64,000 bases of DNA, taken from assembly GCF_001510665.1 (NCBI RefSeq), contig NZ_LMTI01000005.1, forward strand, positions 44,559-108,558. Direction: 5' to 3'. Every line of letters starts with the position of its first letter. The stretch's first letter is position 1. This document shows, one piece after another, positions 19,582-28,620 of this stretch. Source of the stretch: Bacillus sp. FJAT-27445 (GTDB lineage: Bacteria > Bacillota > Bacilli > Bacillales > Cytobacillaceae). The notes beneath the pieces were generated by a model. The model made no database searches and had not been told where the DNA came from. It was given only the letters and a program-made list of their open reading frames with translations. Made by a program: the position numbers and the translations under genes.

Positions 19582-19640
19582 AACAGTTATCCTGCCTAAA
19601 TTATTCACTCCATTTGGAGTTTGGCAGGATAACTGTTTAT
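19582..19640 (+). terminator. Long inverted repeat after the M20 gene (terminator or operator)
   Basis: A 15-bp perfect inverted repeat AACAGTTATCCTGCC / GGCAGGATAACTGTT (19582-19596 with 19623-19637) encloses a second hairpin ACTCCatttGGAGT. Only a broken T-run (TTTATTATT) follows, so it may be a weak terminator or a regulator-binding site upstream of the IclR gene. Confidence 0.5.
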
Positions 19641-19720
19641 TATTGAAAAAATAATTGCTTTTTACCAGAATTAGAGATGTAATGGGAATTGTCGAAAGGT
19701 TTTGAAGGGGGAGGAATTAT

Positions 19721-20482
19721 GTGCTAAAGACTTTGGATTTGGCATTGAAAGTCTTGAAAATGTTTACAAAGGAACGCCCGGTCTGGGGAGGACGGGAACT
19801 GGCAAATGAAATGGGCCTGAACCATACGAATATTTACCGCATTCTTGAAACATTAGAGAAAAATAGATTCATTTCAAAGGATAAGGTGACAAAGAAATAT
19901 TCCCTTGGGTATGCTACATGGGAATTAGGCATGATTATGTATGAGAGCCTTAATGTTTCAAACTTAATCCGTCCGATTTTGGAACGGCTTCGGGACAAGA
20001 CCGGAGAATCGATTTTTTTGACAGTTCTCGATAGGGATGAAGCGGTTACACTCGATGTAGTCGAACCGGAAAACAAAGTGAAGTTTTCAGTTTCCGCTGG
20101 AAGCCGTGCCCCGTTGTATGTAGGCGCTTCCTATCGGACCATTTTAGCTTATATGCCGGAGGATTTCATTGATTCCGTCATCCAATCGGAGTTAATAAAA
20201 TACACAAAAACAACTATGACAGACGCCGACGAAATTAAAGCAGAGCTTGAGCATATTAGGGAACGAGGATGGGCACAGAGCCAGGGTGAGTACACATGGG
20301 ATGTTCTTGCTGTTGCCGTTCCATTGTTTGACGGGGGAGAAATCATTGGATCCATTACTGTTTCAGGTCCGGTTTACAGGATGACCGAAGAAAAAATAAA
20401 CGAATACCTTCCTTTGCTAATGGCAACAAGGGATGAGGTAGGCAGCGTCATCCAACGGTATCAATTGAAGTTTAAAGTTTAG
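19721..20482 (+). CDS. IclR family transcriptional regulator
   Basis: A 253-residue regulator: an N-terminal winged helix-turn-helix (GGRELANEMGLNHTNIYRIL) and a C-terminal ligand-binding domain with the family's LFDGGEIIGSITVSGP segment. Starts at GTG 19721 behind GGGGGAGG. IclR proteins usually control the neighbouring catabolic genes and bind a pathway intermediate, so it is the likely regulator of the transporter and hydrolases around it. It is separated by only 18 bp from the M29-like gene and probably co-transcribed. Confidence 0.9.
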   Translation: MLKTLDLALKVLKMFTKERPVWGGRELANEMGLNHTNIYRILETLEKNRFISKDKVTKKYSLGYATWELGMIMYESLNVSNLIRPILERLRDKTGESIFLTVLDRDEAVTLDVVEPENKVKFSVSAGSRAPLYVGASYRTILAYMPEDFIDSVIQSELIKYTKTTMTDADEIKAELEHIRERGWAQSQGEYTWDVLAVAVPLFDGGEIIGSITVSGPVYRMTEEKINEYLPLLMATRDEVGSVIQRYQLKFKV

Positions 20483-20500
20483 CGTCAGGAGGGATAATAA

Positions 20501-21430
20501 TTGTCGGATTTAGTAGAAGTAGCCAAGTCAATATTGAAGTCAAATTTAAACATCCAGGATAATGAGCATATTTTAATCGTTGCCGACCCTGAGTCTTGTG
20601 AGGTTGCCGACGTTTTTTATGAAGCGGGTATTGCCTTGGGCAATGAAACAATGCTGATGAAGATGATGACCAGGACAAAGTCCGGGGAAGAACCGCCTCA
20701 GGCTGTCGCGAGGGCTATGAAAACTGCTGATGCAGTCCTTTGCATTACACTTCATTCACTTACCCACACAAAGGCAAGAAAGGAAGCGTCAGCCTCAGGG
20801 GCGCGTGTTGCAACAATGCCGGGAATAACAGTGGATATGCTGAAGGAAGGCGCGATAACAGCTGACTATACGGAAGTAGAGCAGCTTACCAAGGAATACT
20901 GCCGCCTGCTTGAAGACGGAGAAACCGTAACCATTGCGAAAGGTGAATCCGAATTGACTCTTTCCATCAAAGGGAGGAAGGGTATTCCAAGCACAGGCGT
21001 CTTCCGAAATAAAGGAGAGTCAGGGAATCTTCCATCCGGTGAAAGTTATATTGCGCCAATCGAAGATTCAGCGAATGGGACGATTTTGGTAGATGGGTCC
21101 ATTGCCGGTATTGGCGTCGTAAGTGAGCCGGTGTTATTAACAGTTGAAAAGGGTAGATTGACGGATGCGACCGGAAAAGAAGGAAAGCGCTTGCTCGAAC
21201 TTCTCGGGGACGGGAACGGCAGAATCATCGCCGAATTTGGGATTGGCACGAATAAAAAAGCGAGATTGACGGGCAATGTTTTGGAAGATGAAAAGGTATT
21301 TGGCACCGTGCACATCGCTTTTGGCAGCAACAAACCGTTTGGAGGGACGAACGAGGCAGGCGTTCACATTGATTGTGTGATTACCGGTCCAATTGTAAAG
21401 ATTGATGGAAAAGAGTTAGGTATAAAATAG
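20501..21430 (+). CDS. M29-like metalloenzyme (leucyl aminopeptidase / NicX-like)
   Basis: A 309-residue protein with TTG start behind AGGAGGGATAATAA. It resembles the M29 aminopeptidase fold also used by 2,5-dihydroxypyridine dioxygenase (NicX). Likely metal ligands lie in the C-terminal block: AEFGIGTN, then FGSNKPFGGTNEAGVHID with its His and Asp. Whether it acts as peptidase or dioxygenase cannot be told from sequence; the hydrolase-rich neighbourhood favours a hydrolytic role, but a ring-opening step is possible. Last gene before a strong terminator. Confidence 0.75.
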   Translation: MSDLVEVAKSILKSNLNIQDNEHILIVADPESCEVADVFYEAGIALGNETMLMKMMTRTKSGEEPPQAVARAMKTADAVLCITLHSLTHTKARKEASASGARVATMPGITVDMLKEGAITADYTEVEQLTKEYCRLLEDGETVTIAKGESELTLSIKGRKGIPSTGVFRNKGESGNLPSGESYIAPIEDSANGTILVDGSIAGIGVVSEPVLLTVEKGRLTDATGKEGKRLLELLGDGNGRIIAEFGIGTNKKARLTGNVLEDEKVFGTVHIAFGSNKPFGGTNEAGVHIDCVITGPIVKIDGKELGIK

Positions 21431-21446
21431 ACTCGTATAAATATAA

Positions 21447-21482
21447 AAGGGGGCCTTCACAAGTTTGAAGGCCCCTTTTTAT
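21447..21482. terminator. Bidirectional terminator
   Basis: Stem AAAGGGGGCCTTC with GAAGGCCCCTTTTT around a short loop, T-rich on both sides. Serves the M29-like gene and the convergent phosphate transporter gene. Confidence 0.85.
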
Positions 21483-22480
21483 TATAGGAAAAGGTTCAGA
21501 ATATAATAGAAAGCTGCTGCAAGCGTCGCTGAAATTGGCAGGGTGATGACCCATGTGAGCAGCATCGTTTGCGCCGTTCCCCATTTTACGCCCTTCAGGC
21601 GGTGGGAAGCACCAACACCTAGGATACCGGAAGAGATTACGTGGGTCGTGCTGACTGGAAGATGGATGAAAGTCGCTCCAAATATAATCGCCGCTCCAGT
21701 TAAATCGGCAGCAACGCCATTAATCGGCCGGATTTTCATGATTTTACCGCCAACGGTCTTAATGATTTTCCACCCGCCTACAGACGTTCCAAGCCCCATT
21801 GCTGTCGCACAGGCAAACTGTACCCAGAATGGAATATCTGAAGTTGTTACATAACCATTGGCAATCAAAGCCATTGTGATAATCCCCATTGCCTTTTGAG
21901 CATCGTTTGTTCCATGTGTATAGGATTGCAATGCTGCTGTACCGATTTGGATAAACCGGAAGTTGCGGTTTGTTTTTGTCAAATTGGCATCCTTGAAGAC
22001 AAATTTAAAAATGGAATACACGATAAACCCGACAATGAAAGCAAGGATTGGAGAGAAAATAAGGGCCTGAAGAATTTTCAGGAAGCCTTTGTATTCAAGT
22101 GTGCTAAATCCTGAAGAAGCAATTGCCGCACCTGCAATCGAACCTATTAAGGTATGGGATGAACTGCTTGGGATTCCAAAATACCAAGTCAAAAGGTTCC
22201 ATGTTATCCCGGACAGGAGGGCGGCCATAATGACGACACTCCCGTTCTGAAGAGTGAATGGATCCACAATATCCTTCGTAATCGTTTTTGCGACCCCGGT
22301 GAATGTCATTGCACCAACGAAGTTCATGACAGATGCAAGGATAATCGCATGCCGGGGCTTAAGCGCTTTAGTGGATACGGAAGTGGCTATCGCGTTAGCG
22401 GTATCGTGGAAACCGTTTATGAAATCAAACGCAAGGGCCAAAATGACGATTGCTAGGGTTAAAATAAATGCTAATTCCAT
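21482..22480 (-). CDS. pit: PiT family low-affinity inorganic phosphate transporter
   Basis: A 332-residue membrane protein of the PiT family. The duplicated family signature is visible: FINGFHDTANAIATSVSTKAL near the N-terminus (in part GFHDTANAIA) and the second half GTNDAQKAMG, followed by PVSTTHV. About ten membrane segments. It imports metal-phosphate with protons. It lies 10 bp after the DUF47 gene on the same strand, the common Bacillus pairing, and a Pho-box-like array sits before the operon. Confidence 0.93.
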   Translation of the reverse strand: MELAFILTLAIVILALAFDFINGFHDTANAIATSVSTKALKPRHAIILASVMNFVGAMTFTGVAKTITKDIVDPFTLQNGSVVIMAALLSGITWNLLTWYFGIPSSSSHTLIGSIAGAAIASSGFSTLEYKGFLKILQALIFSPILAFIVGFIVYSIFKFVFKDANLTKTNRNFRFIQIGTAALQSYTHGTNDAQKAMGIITMALIANGYVTTSDIPFWVQFACATAMGLGTSVGGWKIIKTVGGKIMKIRPINGVAADLTGAAIIFGATFIHLPVSTTHVISSGILGVGASHRLKGVKWGTAQTMLLTWVITLPISATLAAAFYYILNLFL

Positions 22481-22490
22481 AATAAGCTCC

Positions 22491-23108
22491 TTACGCGTTT
22501 TTCATGATTATAGTTTCGAGCGTATTCGCTACACCCTGGCAGCTGTCTGCGATATCTTCAAGTGTTTCGTAAATTTCTTTATATTGAATAATCCGGATGG
22601 GGTCCTTTTCAACAGAGAATAGATTCTTGATTGACTGCCTAAGAATTCCATCACATTTTGATTCATAATCCTTGATAGAAATTGCATGCTCACGGATTTG
22701 CAGAAGCTTCTTGGTAGCAAGAAGGGTGACCGCTTTTTCAATTTCAAGTACACTGCTTTGGATTGCGTTCGTAAACTGCAGCATAAAATCATCAGCATCT
22801 GTAATAGAGTACATTTCAAACAGCGCCGCACAATGCTCCAATCCATCCAATACATCATCCATGCTGTTTGCAAGATGGAGGATATCCTCTCGCTCGATCG
22901 GAGTAATGAAGGCATCATTCAGTTCCTTAATGACTGAATGGACAAACGTATCGCCCTTTGACTCATACTCCTTCATGCTTTCGGAAAACGTTTTAAGGTC
23001 GCTGACGTTTTTGAGCTTATAGTCGGTAAAATAATTGACGCTTTCTTTTAAGTTTTCAGCAATTTCACTAAGAAGCGTGGTGAACTTGTCATTCTTTTTA
23101 AAAGCCAT
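22491..23108 (-). CDS. DUF47 (PhoU-like) protein paired with Pit
   Basis: A 205-residue all-helical protein of the DUF47/YkaA family, related to PhoU, with the metal-binding type pattern ExxxSKGD (EYESKGD, DYESKCD) in two repeats. It probably modulates the phosphate transporter encoded just downstream. ATG 23108 gives the family's usual length and has GGGGG upstream; the in-frame extension to 23144 would be unusual. Confidence 0.9.
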   Translation of the reverse strand: MAFKKNDKFTTLLSEIAENLKESVNYFTDYKLKNVSDLKTFSESMKEYESKGDTFVHSVIKELNDAFITPIEREDILHLANSMDDVLDGLEHCAALFEMYSITDADDFMLQFTNAIQSSVLEIEKAVTLLATKKLLQIREHAISIKDYESKCDGILRQSIKNLFSVEKDPIRIIQYKEIYETLEDIADSCQGVANTLETIIMKNA

Positions 23109-23188
23109 TATGGATAACCCCCATTTTTTATTCCAAAATTCCAAGAACTAGCTAATTGTAAATGAAAATTAACTAAAATGAAAAGGTA

Positions 23189-23216
23189 TTTACGCTGAAT
23201 TTACAAAAACTTAACA
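23189..23216 (+). promoter_or_regulatory. Pho-box-like hexamer array before the DUF47-pit operon
   Basis: Three hexamers TTTACG, TTTACA and TTAACA start at 23189, 23200 and 23211, exactly 11 bp apart, matching the TTAACA-type direct repeats bound by phosphorylated PhoP in Bacillus. They read against the direction of the operon, an orientation described for Pho-repressed promoters, so repression of the low-affinity system at phosphate starvation is the likely meaning. Confidence 0.55.
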
Positions 23217-23406
23217 TTTGGGTTGAAGGATGAGAGTAGGAGTAGGGTCCTTTTTCATTTTGGCTTTGTGTTTTTCAAATTCCTTCTATATATATCCTTC
23301 ATTTAGCCAATGAAACGCCAGCTGAGAATTTTTCTTCTTTATATTGTGCTTATTTCCGGTTTCAAATGTAACGTTTGTGTGAGGTCAAAGGAGGCCGATT
23401 GAAAAG

Positions 23407-23520
23407 GTGAAATCAATTATAGAAATTCTTAAAAAAAATTCGGCATTTCAAAAGTCGGTTGCCTTATTAAGAATTCAAGTAAAAGCAAACATAATTGATT
23501 TACTATTCGTTGAAGATTAG
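23407..23520 (+). CDS. Possible 37-residue small protein
   Basis: GTG start 12 nt after AAAGGAGG, 38 codons to a TAG. The peptide (MKSIIEILKKNSAFQKSV...) is amphipathic and lysine-rich with a hydrophobic tail. No family recognised; the long spacing and GTG start make it uncertain. Confidence 0.25.
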   Translation: MKSIIEILKKNSAFQKSVALLRIQVKANIIDLLFVED

Positions 23521-23595
23521 GGACTATAGGAATGATACCAGTGCCCTTTTAGATTGGACAGAATATTTCGTTATTTCCAGAGTATGACGGTGTGT

Positions 23596-23620
23596 GTTTA
23601 TTTTAAAAAAATGGGGGTAA
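23596..23620 (+). promoter_or_regulatory. Sigma-B-like promoter of the GlsB-type gene
   Basis: GTTTAT (23596-23601), 13-bp spacer, GGGTAA (23615-23620), close to the general-stress consensus GTTTAA-N12-15-GGGTAT. It lies about 140 bp before the start codon of a stress-type membrane protein, giving a rather long leader. Confidence 0.45.
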
Positions 23621-23759
23621 TTTATAGGTACAAACAGTTAGGAAAAACAACGTTGAACAAAGTCGTTCAGTTTGTTGCCCCCAAAGCTGTTTGTGGCTGC
23701 AGCAGCCGAAAAAAAGGCGCACTTAAACAAACAACTAACTTTTTAAGGAGTGAATTTAC

Positions 23760-24017
23760 ATGAGTTTTCTATGGGCATTAATCATCGGAGGTATCATCGG
23801 TTGGTTAGCAGGGATGATCGTCGGCAAGGATATTCCGGGCGGAATTATAGGTAATATTATTGCAGGTTTTGTAGGTGCATGGTTGGGTACAGCGATTTTC
23901 GGTGACTGGGGTCCTGTCGTTGCGGACTTTGCGATAATTCCGGCCATTATCGGAGCTGTCATTCTGGTATTCCTGCTAAGTATGATTATGAGAGCATTCC
24001 GCAGGTCAAATCATTAA
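23760..24017 (+). CDS. GlsB/YeaQ/YmgE family stress-response membrane protein
   Basis: An 85-residue very hydrophobic protein with three predicted membrane segments and glycine-rich turns (GGIIGWLAGMIVGKDIPGG, GNIIAGFVGAWLG), characteristic of the transglycosylase-associated GlsB/YeaQ/YmgE family. The function in the envelope is not established; members are stress-induced. AAGGAG precedes the ATG. Single gene with its own terminator and a sigma-B-like promoter. Confidence 0.92.
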   Translation: MSFLWALIIGGIIGWLAGMIVGKDIPGGIIGNIIAGFVGAWLGTAIFGDWGPVVADFAIIPAIIGAVILVFLLSMIMRAFRRSNH

Positions 24018-24026
24018 TAAATAGCG

Positions 24027-24059
24027 AGGCCTCCCGAAAAACGGGAGGCCTGTTTTTAT
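24027..24059 (+). terminator. Terminator after the GlsB-type gene
   Basis: Perfect 10-bp stem AGGCCTCCCG / CGGGAGGCCT with a 5-nt loop (24027-24051), then TGTTTTTATTTTT. Confidence 0.85.
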
Positions 24060-24130
24060 TTTTGGGTTCATACATAGCTGTATTTGGAAAACGTTCTACA
24101 GGCAACTTGAAGCCTTTGCTTTCTAAAATC

Positions 24131-25051
24131 TCAAATACTTCCCACGTCAATTCCGCGAAAAATGGGAGGGTTGTCAAGGAATGGAGCATGGATAATGAGT
24201 TCTTCCATTGTAATTGGATGGCTGAACTCAACTTTTGACGAGTGGAGGGCAGGCCGGTTAAAAATAGGCTGTCCCCCGTATAGCTCGTCCCCAGCCAAGG
24301 GATGGCCAATGTGGCTGAAATGGACACGGATTTGGTGGGTCCTGCCTGTTTCGAGCCAGCATGAGATCCAAGTTAAACCTTTTGAAGGTTCTGCTTTTAA
24401 AACCTTGTAATGGGTAATGGCCTCCAAGCCAGTTTTGGAAACACGCCGCCGGGTAGGGTGGTGGCGGTCGCGGCCGATTGACTCATTAATTGTTCCTTTT
24501 TTCTTAAGTGCCGTTCCCTGAACTCCCGCGAGATAAGTTCTTTTAATGGCCCGTTCCTCCAACATCTTGTCAAGAACGGCTCCGGCGAGCGGATGTTTCG
24601 CAAAAATAATGGCGCCGGATGTATCACGGTCAAGACGGTGTATTTGCTGGACATTCCCGCCTTCCCCTGAAGCCAGTAAGTGCGCTGCGACAGCATTTAC
24701 CAACGTTTCAGTATCTTCAGGTGAATTTGGATGGGTAGTGATGAAAGGAGGCTTATTAACAATAAGCAAATGGCTGTCCTCATACAAAATGCCCAAATCA
24801 ATGTAAAAAGGCTGAACTGCTGGAAGTGTATCCTCAAATAGCAAGATATGGAGTTTCGTTGCAGCAGGCAAAGGTGTCTCCCACCCAGCCCGTTCCCCTT
24901 TTAGCAATACTTTTCCTTCCATCCTGAAATGATGGGATAGTTTTTTCGGAACCCTCCATTTTTCCTTGAAAATTTCCGCGATTGTTATTCCGTCCCATAA
25001 AGCGGGAATAGCCACTTCAAGATAATTTCCTACTCTTTTTGTATCAAGCAT
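24131..25051 (-). CDS. RluA family pseudouridine synthase
   Basis: A 306-residue RNA-modifying enzyme that isomerises uridine to pseudouridine. The RluA signature IHRLDRDTSG with the catalytic Asp is intact, followed by GRTHQIRVHFSHIGHPLAGD. An S4-like N-terminal part is degenerate. The ATG at 25051 has AAAGGAG upstream; an earlier in-frame start 57 bp upstream has no good site. The divergent neighbour is yhcU, as in Bacillus subtilis where the yhcT synthase neighbours yhcU, so it is likely the YhcT equivalent. Confidence 0.9.
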   Translation of the reverse strand: MLDTKRVGNYLEVAIPALWDGITIAEIFKEKWRVPKKLSHHFRMEGKVLLKGERAGWETPLPAATKLHILLFEDTLPAVQPFYIDLGILYEDSHLLIVNKPPFITTHPNSPEDTETLVNAVAAHLLASGEGGNVQQIHRLDRDTSGAIIFAKHPLAGAVLDKMLEERAIKRTYLAGVQGTALKKKGTINESIGRDRHHPTRRRVSKTGLEAITHYKVLKAEPSKGLTWISCWLETGRTHQIRVHFSHIGHPLAGDELYGGQPIFNRPALHSSKVEFSHPITMEELIIHAPFLDNPPIFRGIDVGSI

Positions 25052-25181
25052 CGCAAGGCTCCTTTGCTTTCCCAAATTTGGTTTTACGTGGATGAAATTA
25101 CCATCCAATTTACAGTTCTGAATGTGCTATTCTAATGATATATTACGTCAGTATTACAAATGTAACAAAGGTGGTTTTTCC

Positions 25182-25577
25182 GTGAAAATCGTTTTTGCTT
25201 CGACGGCCGGCCAGGATGAAGAAATTGGTGACCTGATTGAGTATTTTTTTTCAGGGGTTATGCCCAGGTATTTTTCGGACAGGGAGATCAAAGATTATGA
25301 AAGGCTGGGGGTGCTACATAAGGAGAGCTGCCAGGACGCATTTGGAACGCTAAGGGATGCTTTTTACGTGATGACCAGCCTGCAAACGCTTATATCTATC
25401 CTAGACTCTCCTGTTCCTGGTGACCACCACAGGGCTCTTTTTATGAAAAATGTCGAAAACCTACGCTTCTATGGGTTTTATTTTCCCTTCCAGTATGATT
25501 CATTCCTGCCTGGCAAAAAATGCAATGATTCCATTTTCAGTGTTTTTACCCCCGCAGCAAACCAACTGCTCGTCTAA
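25182..25577 (+). CDS. yhcU: YhcU-like protein (DUF5365)
   Basis: A 131-residue protein beginning VKIVFASTAGQDEEIGDL, from GTG 25182 with AAAGGTGG upstream; this gives the same length as I recall for B. subtilis YhcU. An upstream ATG in the same frame (25122) lacks a good site. Function unknown; it is soluble, with conserved-looking aromatic residues (FYGFYFPFQYD). Confidence 0.8.
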   Translation: MKIVFASTAGQDEEIGDLIEYFFSGVMPRYFSDREIKDYERLGVLHKESCQDAFGTLRDAFYVMTSLQTLISILDSPVPGDHHRALFMKNVENLRFYGFYFPFQYDSFLPGKKCNDSIFSVFTPAANQLLV

Positions 25578-25599
25578 CCTCATATGGTCTAAAACAAAA

Positions 25600-25622
25600 A
25601 CGCCTGCTTCAGGCGTTTTTTG
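25600..25622. terminator. Bidirectional terminator
   Basis: Stem AACGCCTG / CAGGCGTT with a 3-nt loop flanked by A's and T6, between convergent yhcU and the thioredoxin-like gene. Confidence 0.85.
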
Positions 25623-25630
25623 CATGTTGA

Positions 25631-26104
25631 TCACTCCGCGGCATTTTCCTTCAGCCATTGCTGGTATATTTCCTGGTCCTGTCCTCCCGCAATCCTTGCA
25701 GTTTCACGGCCATTTTCAAAATGAATCAATGTCGGTGTCCCTTCGATACTGTAGATATCCCAGGCGGAGTCATACTCAAGTACATTCAGCTGCAGGATAT
25801 TTATATCCATTTTCTTTGCGAGCGGCATTAAAATAGGAGTAGCTTTTTTACAGTGCGGGCATGTTGGGCTATAAAAATAAACAGTTAGATTTTCCTGATT
25901 GGCAAGCTTTTTCTCCAAATTATCCAAGGTGACAATATTTTGGTAATTCGGATCATCCAGCTGCGCAACTGTTTCAGGATGGAGTGATTTGTTGCCGTAC
26001 GGATTTTTTCCCCCTGCATTTCCTTCATTTTGTTTGTCAGTCAAATACCAAGTCCCAACGAATAACAGGACAATGATTCCAAGAAATATGAGTACTTTCT
26101 TCAT
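25631..26104 (-). CDS. Membrane-anchored thioredoxin-like protein (CPHC)
   Basis: A 157-residue protein with an N-terminal membrane anchor (residues about 4-22) and an extracytoplasmic thioredoxin fold. The redox motif is CPHC (YSPTCPHCKK), and the cis-proline loop EGTPTLIHF is present. It likely oxidises or isomerises disulfides of exported proteins, re-oxidised by the DsbB-like partner whose gene overlaps it by 4 bp. Confidence 0.9.
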   Translation of the reverse strand: MKKVLIFLGIIVLLFVGTWYLTDKQNEGNAGGKNPYGNKSLHPETVAQLDDPNYQNIVTLDNLEKKLANQENLTVYFYSPTCPHCKKATPILMPLAKKMDINILQLNVLEYDSAWDIYSIEGTPTLIHFENGRETARIAGGQDQEIYQQWLKENAAE

Positions 26105-26535
26105 GATGTAGGTTCCTCCTTATATTTTTTCAAAATAATCATGCTGCAAATAAAAATAAGTGTAAACGCTGTAAAGGCGAGAAATGGAATCGTAACGAAG
26201 CCAAGCCAGTTTATATATTGGCCAGTGCATGGAACCCTCCCGCAAGTTGGGGCAGCCTCGGCCATGAACGGCAGCTTCTGAAGAGAATAATGGTAAGCAG
26301 AAATTACCATGCCAATTGCAGACATCCACTTGCTGTACAAAGCAAACCGGTAATCTTTCTTCACAATTGCAATTCCTAATTGCAATGCTAAGGGATACAT
26401 AAGAATCCGTTGATACCAGCAGAGCTCGCAAGGTTCATACTTACGGATTTCTGAGAAATACAGGCTTCCGAACATTGCTACAACGGATACGGCCCATGCA
26501 AAAAATAAAACATTCTCCCGGTTGTCTTTGTTCAT
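26101..26535 (-). CDS. bdbC: DsbB/BdbC-like disulfide oxidoreductase
   Basis: A 144-residue four-helix membrane protein of the DsbB family, which passes electrons from a thiol oxidoreductase to quinone. First redox pair CELCWYQR, second pair in APTCGRVPCTG. ATG 26535 has AAAGAGGTG upstream. Overlaps the thioredoxin-like gene by 4 bp; the two form an oxidant pair like BdbC/BdbD of B. subtilis, though the partner here is the shorter BdbA-type. Confidence 0.9.
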   Translation of the reverse strand: MNKDNRENVLFFAWAVSVVAMFGSLYFSEIRKYEPCELCWYQRILMYPLALQLGIAIVKKDYRFALYSKWMSAIGMVISAYHYSLQKLPFMAEAAPTCGRVPCTGQYINWLGFVTIPFLAFTAFTLIFICSMIILKKYKEEPTS

Positions 26536-26722
26536 TTTTTTCACCTCTTTTTCAATATATTAAGGGAAAAATTTTATTTTGTACAATCCTTGGACAGGTC
26601 GAAAAATGACGAATGTGGAAAAACCCGCCCCAACCCGATAGAATAAAGATGATATGTTTCGCAGCGGCCTTTTCGCTACAAACTGAAATAGAAAAAAGCT
26701 TGCCAGAAGCGGAGGAATTGCA

Positions 26723-28447
26723 ATGGAGTGGAGACAAAAAGCGGCCAAATGGATGGACTTTGTGAACCTGGATACCGAATTACGGGCCGAATTGGATTCA
26801 ATGAAAAAAAATGATAAACTGCTCGAGGATTCTTTTTATAAAGACCTTGAGTTTGGTACCGGAGGAATGAGAGGGGAAATCGGTGCAGGCACAAACCGGA
26901 TGAACGTATACACAATTCGAAAAGCCTCCAATGGCCTTGCCTCTTATATTGAGAAAAAGGGCGAGGAAGCGAAACGACGCGGTGTTGCCATAGCGTATGA
27001 TTCTCGGCATAAGTCACCAGAATTTGCTATGGAAGCTGCGAGAACGCTTGCCTCGAGAGGAATAAAAGCGTATGTATTCGAAGAGCTTCGGCCAACCCCT
27101 GAGCTTTCATTTGCTGTCAGGTATCTACACGCCATCGCCGGCATCGTTATTACAGCGAGCCATAATCCCCCGGAATATAACGGTTTCAAGGTTTATGGCG
27201 ATGATGGCGGGCAATTGCCACCCGAGAGCGCGGATGAAGTCATCGCGAAAGTGAACGAGGTGGAAAACGAATTACTTATTGAAGCCAGGAGCGAAGAGGA
27301 ATTGCGTTCCGCCGGTCTAATCGAGACGATAGGAAAAGAAATCGATGACGCATATACAATAAAGCTTGCGACCATTTCGGAAATCCCAGGAATTGCAGCT
27401 GAGTCGCCAATCGAGATTGTTTTTACCCCGCTGCACGGGACGGCGAATAAGCCTGTCCGCGCGGCGCTTGAAGCCCTCGGCTATAAAAATGTCCATATCG
27501 TCCGTGAACAGGAGCTTCCGGATCCGAATTTCTCCACAGTCAAAAGCCCAAATCCGGAAGAACATGCGGCATTCGAACTGGCCATTCGCGATGGTAAAGC
27601 GGTGGATGCAGATATCCTAATTGCCACTGACCCTGATGCGGACAGGCTCGGCATTGCTGTAAAGAACCATGAGGGTGAATACGAAGTGCTGACAGGAAAC
27701 CAAACTGGAGCCGTTTTGCTTGATTATATTCTTGAACAAAAGAAAGCAAAAGGGAACCTGCCCGAGAATGGTGTCGTCCTGAAAACGATTGTAACATCGG
27801 AAATCGGCCGAAAAATTGCCGAGGCATACGGGTTAAAGACAATCGACGTCCTGACAGGGTTTAAATTCATTGCCGAGAAAATCAATGAATTTGAAAAGTC
27901 GGGTGATCACACTTTCCTGTTTGGCTATGAAGAAAGCTATGGCTACTTGATTGGCGATTTTGCCCGTGACAAGGATGCGGTCCAAGCGGCACTTATGTCT
28001 TCAGAAGTGTGCGCGTACTATAAGAAAAAAGGCTTGAGCCTGTATGACGGCCTAATGAACGTGTTTGAGAAATATGGATACTTCCAGGAAGGGCTTCAGT
28101 CTCTGACCATGAAAGGCAAGGATGGCGCTGAATTGATCGCGAACATCATGGCTGGATTCCGTTCAAATCCGCCTGCAACGCTTGCTGGACTGCCAGTTGT
28201 CAGATCGGAGGATTATCTAGAGAGTGTACGGGTCTCCGAGGCGGGAATCGAAAAAATCGATCTGCCAAAATCCAATGTACTGAAATATTTCTTTGAAGAC
28301 GGTTCATGGGTCTGCTTGAGGCCTTCAGGTACCGAACCAAAAATAAAGTTTTACTTTGGGGTAAATGATAGCAGCCTTGAAGCGAGCAAGAAAAAACTCA
28401 AGCAAATTGAAACTGAGTTCATGGAATTGGTCAATACAAAGTTATAA
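26723..28447 (+). CDS. pgcA: Phosphoglucomutase / phosphomannomutase
   Basis: A 574-residue alpha-phosphohexomutase that interconverts glucose-1- and glucose-6-phosphate, feeding UDP-glucose and cell-envelope synthesis. Four family loops are visible: active-site serine loop [11 protein letters not shown], metal loop DPDADRLG, sugar-binding loop [12 protein letters not shown] and phosphate loop [24 protein letters not shown] precedes the ATG. Its position directly before yhcY-yhcZ is the same as B. subtilis pgcA (yhxB). Confidence 0.95.
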   Translation: MEWRQKAAKWMDFVNLDTELRAELDSMKKNDKLLEDSFYKDLEFGTGGMRGEIGAGTNRMNVYTIRKASNGLASYIEKKGEEAKRRGVAIAYDSRHKSPEFAMEAARTLASRGIKAYVFEELRPTPELSFAVRYLHAIAGIVITASHNPPEYNGFKVYGDDGGQLPPESADEVIAKVNEVENELLIEARSEEELRSAGLIETIGKEIDDAYTIKLATISEIPGIAAESPIEIVFTPLHGTANKPVRAALEALGYKNVHIVREQELPDPNFSTVKSPNPEEHAAFELAIRDGKAVDADILIATDPDADRLGIAVKNHEGEYEVLTGNQTGAVLLDYILEQKKAKGNLPENGVVLKTIVTSEIGRKIAEAYGLKTIDVLTGFKFIAEKINEFEKSGDHTFLFGYEESYGYLIGDFARDKDAVQAALMSSEVCAYYKKKGLSLYDGLMNVFEKYGYFQEGLQSLTMKGKDGAELIANIMAGFRSNPPATLAGLPVVRSEDYLESVRVSEAGIEKIDLPKSNVLKYFFEDGSWVCLRPSGTEPKIKFYFGVNDSSLEASKKKLKQIETEFMELVNTKL

Positions 28448-28454
28448 TGAGACC

Positions 28455-28489
28455 ACCCGGCAGCCAAATTGGCAAGCCGGGTTTTTTTA
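28455..28489 (+). terminator. Terminator after pgcA
   Basis: Stem ACCCGGC / GCCGGGT around a 14-nt loop containing a smaller hairpin (GCCaaattGGC), then T7. Confidence 0.85.
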
Positions 28490-28620
28490 GGAAAAGCAAG
28501 TAGCGAAAAAGCACCCCCGCCTTATCAGACTTTTGTCGTAGTGTTTCCCATCCGATTGGCTAAAGGCAATCATTATTAAAAGAGGTATAATGAAAGAAAA
28601 CGGTGGCCGGGGGGACATGG

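Larger units (their letters stand above)
23109..23759. other. 650-bp intergenic region
   Basis: Contains the Pho-box-like array, a possible 37-residue peptide (23407-23520) and the sigma-B-like promoter at 23596-23620. A 69-codon frame at 23554-23763 overlaps that promoter and looks spurious. Nothing else was identified. Confidence 0.6.

Noticed and set aside
23554..23763. 69-codon frame before the GlsB-type gene
   Set aside because: It spans the sigma-B-like promoter and ends within the next start; no convincing ribosome binding site.
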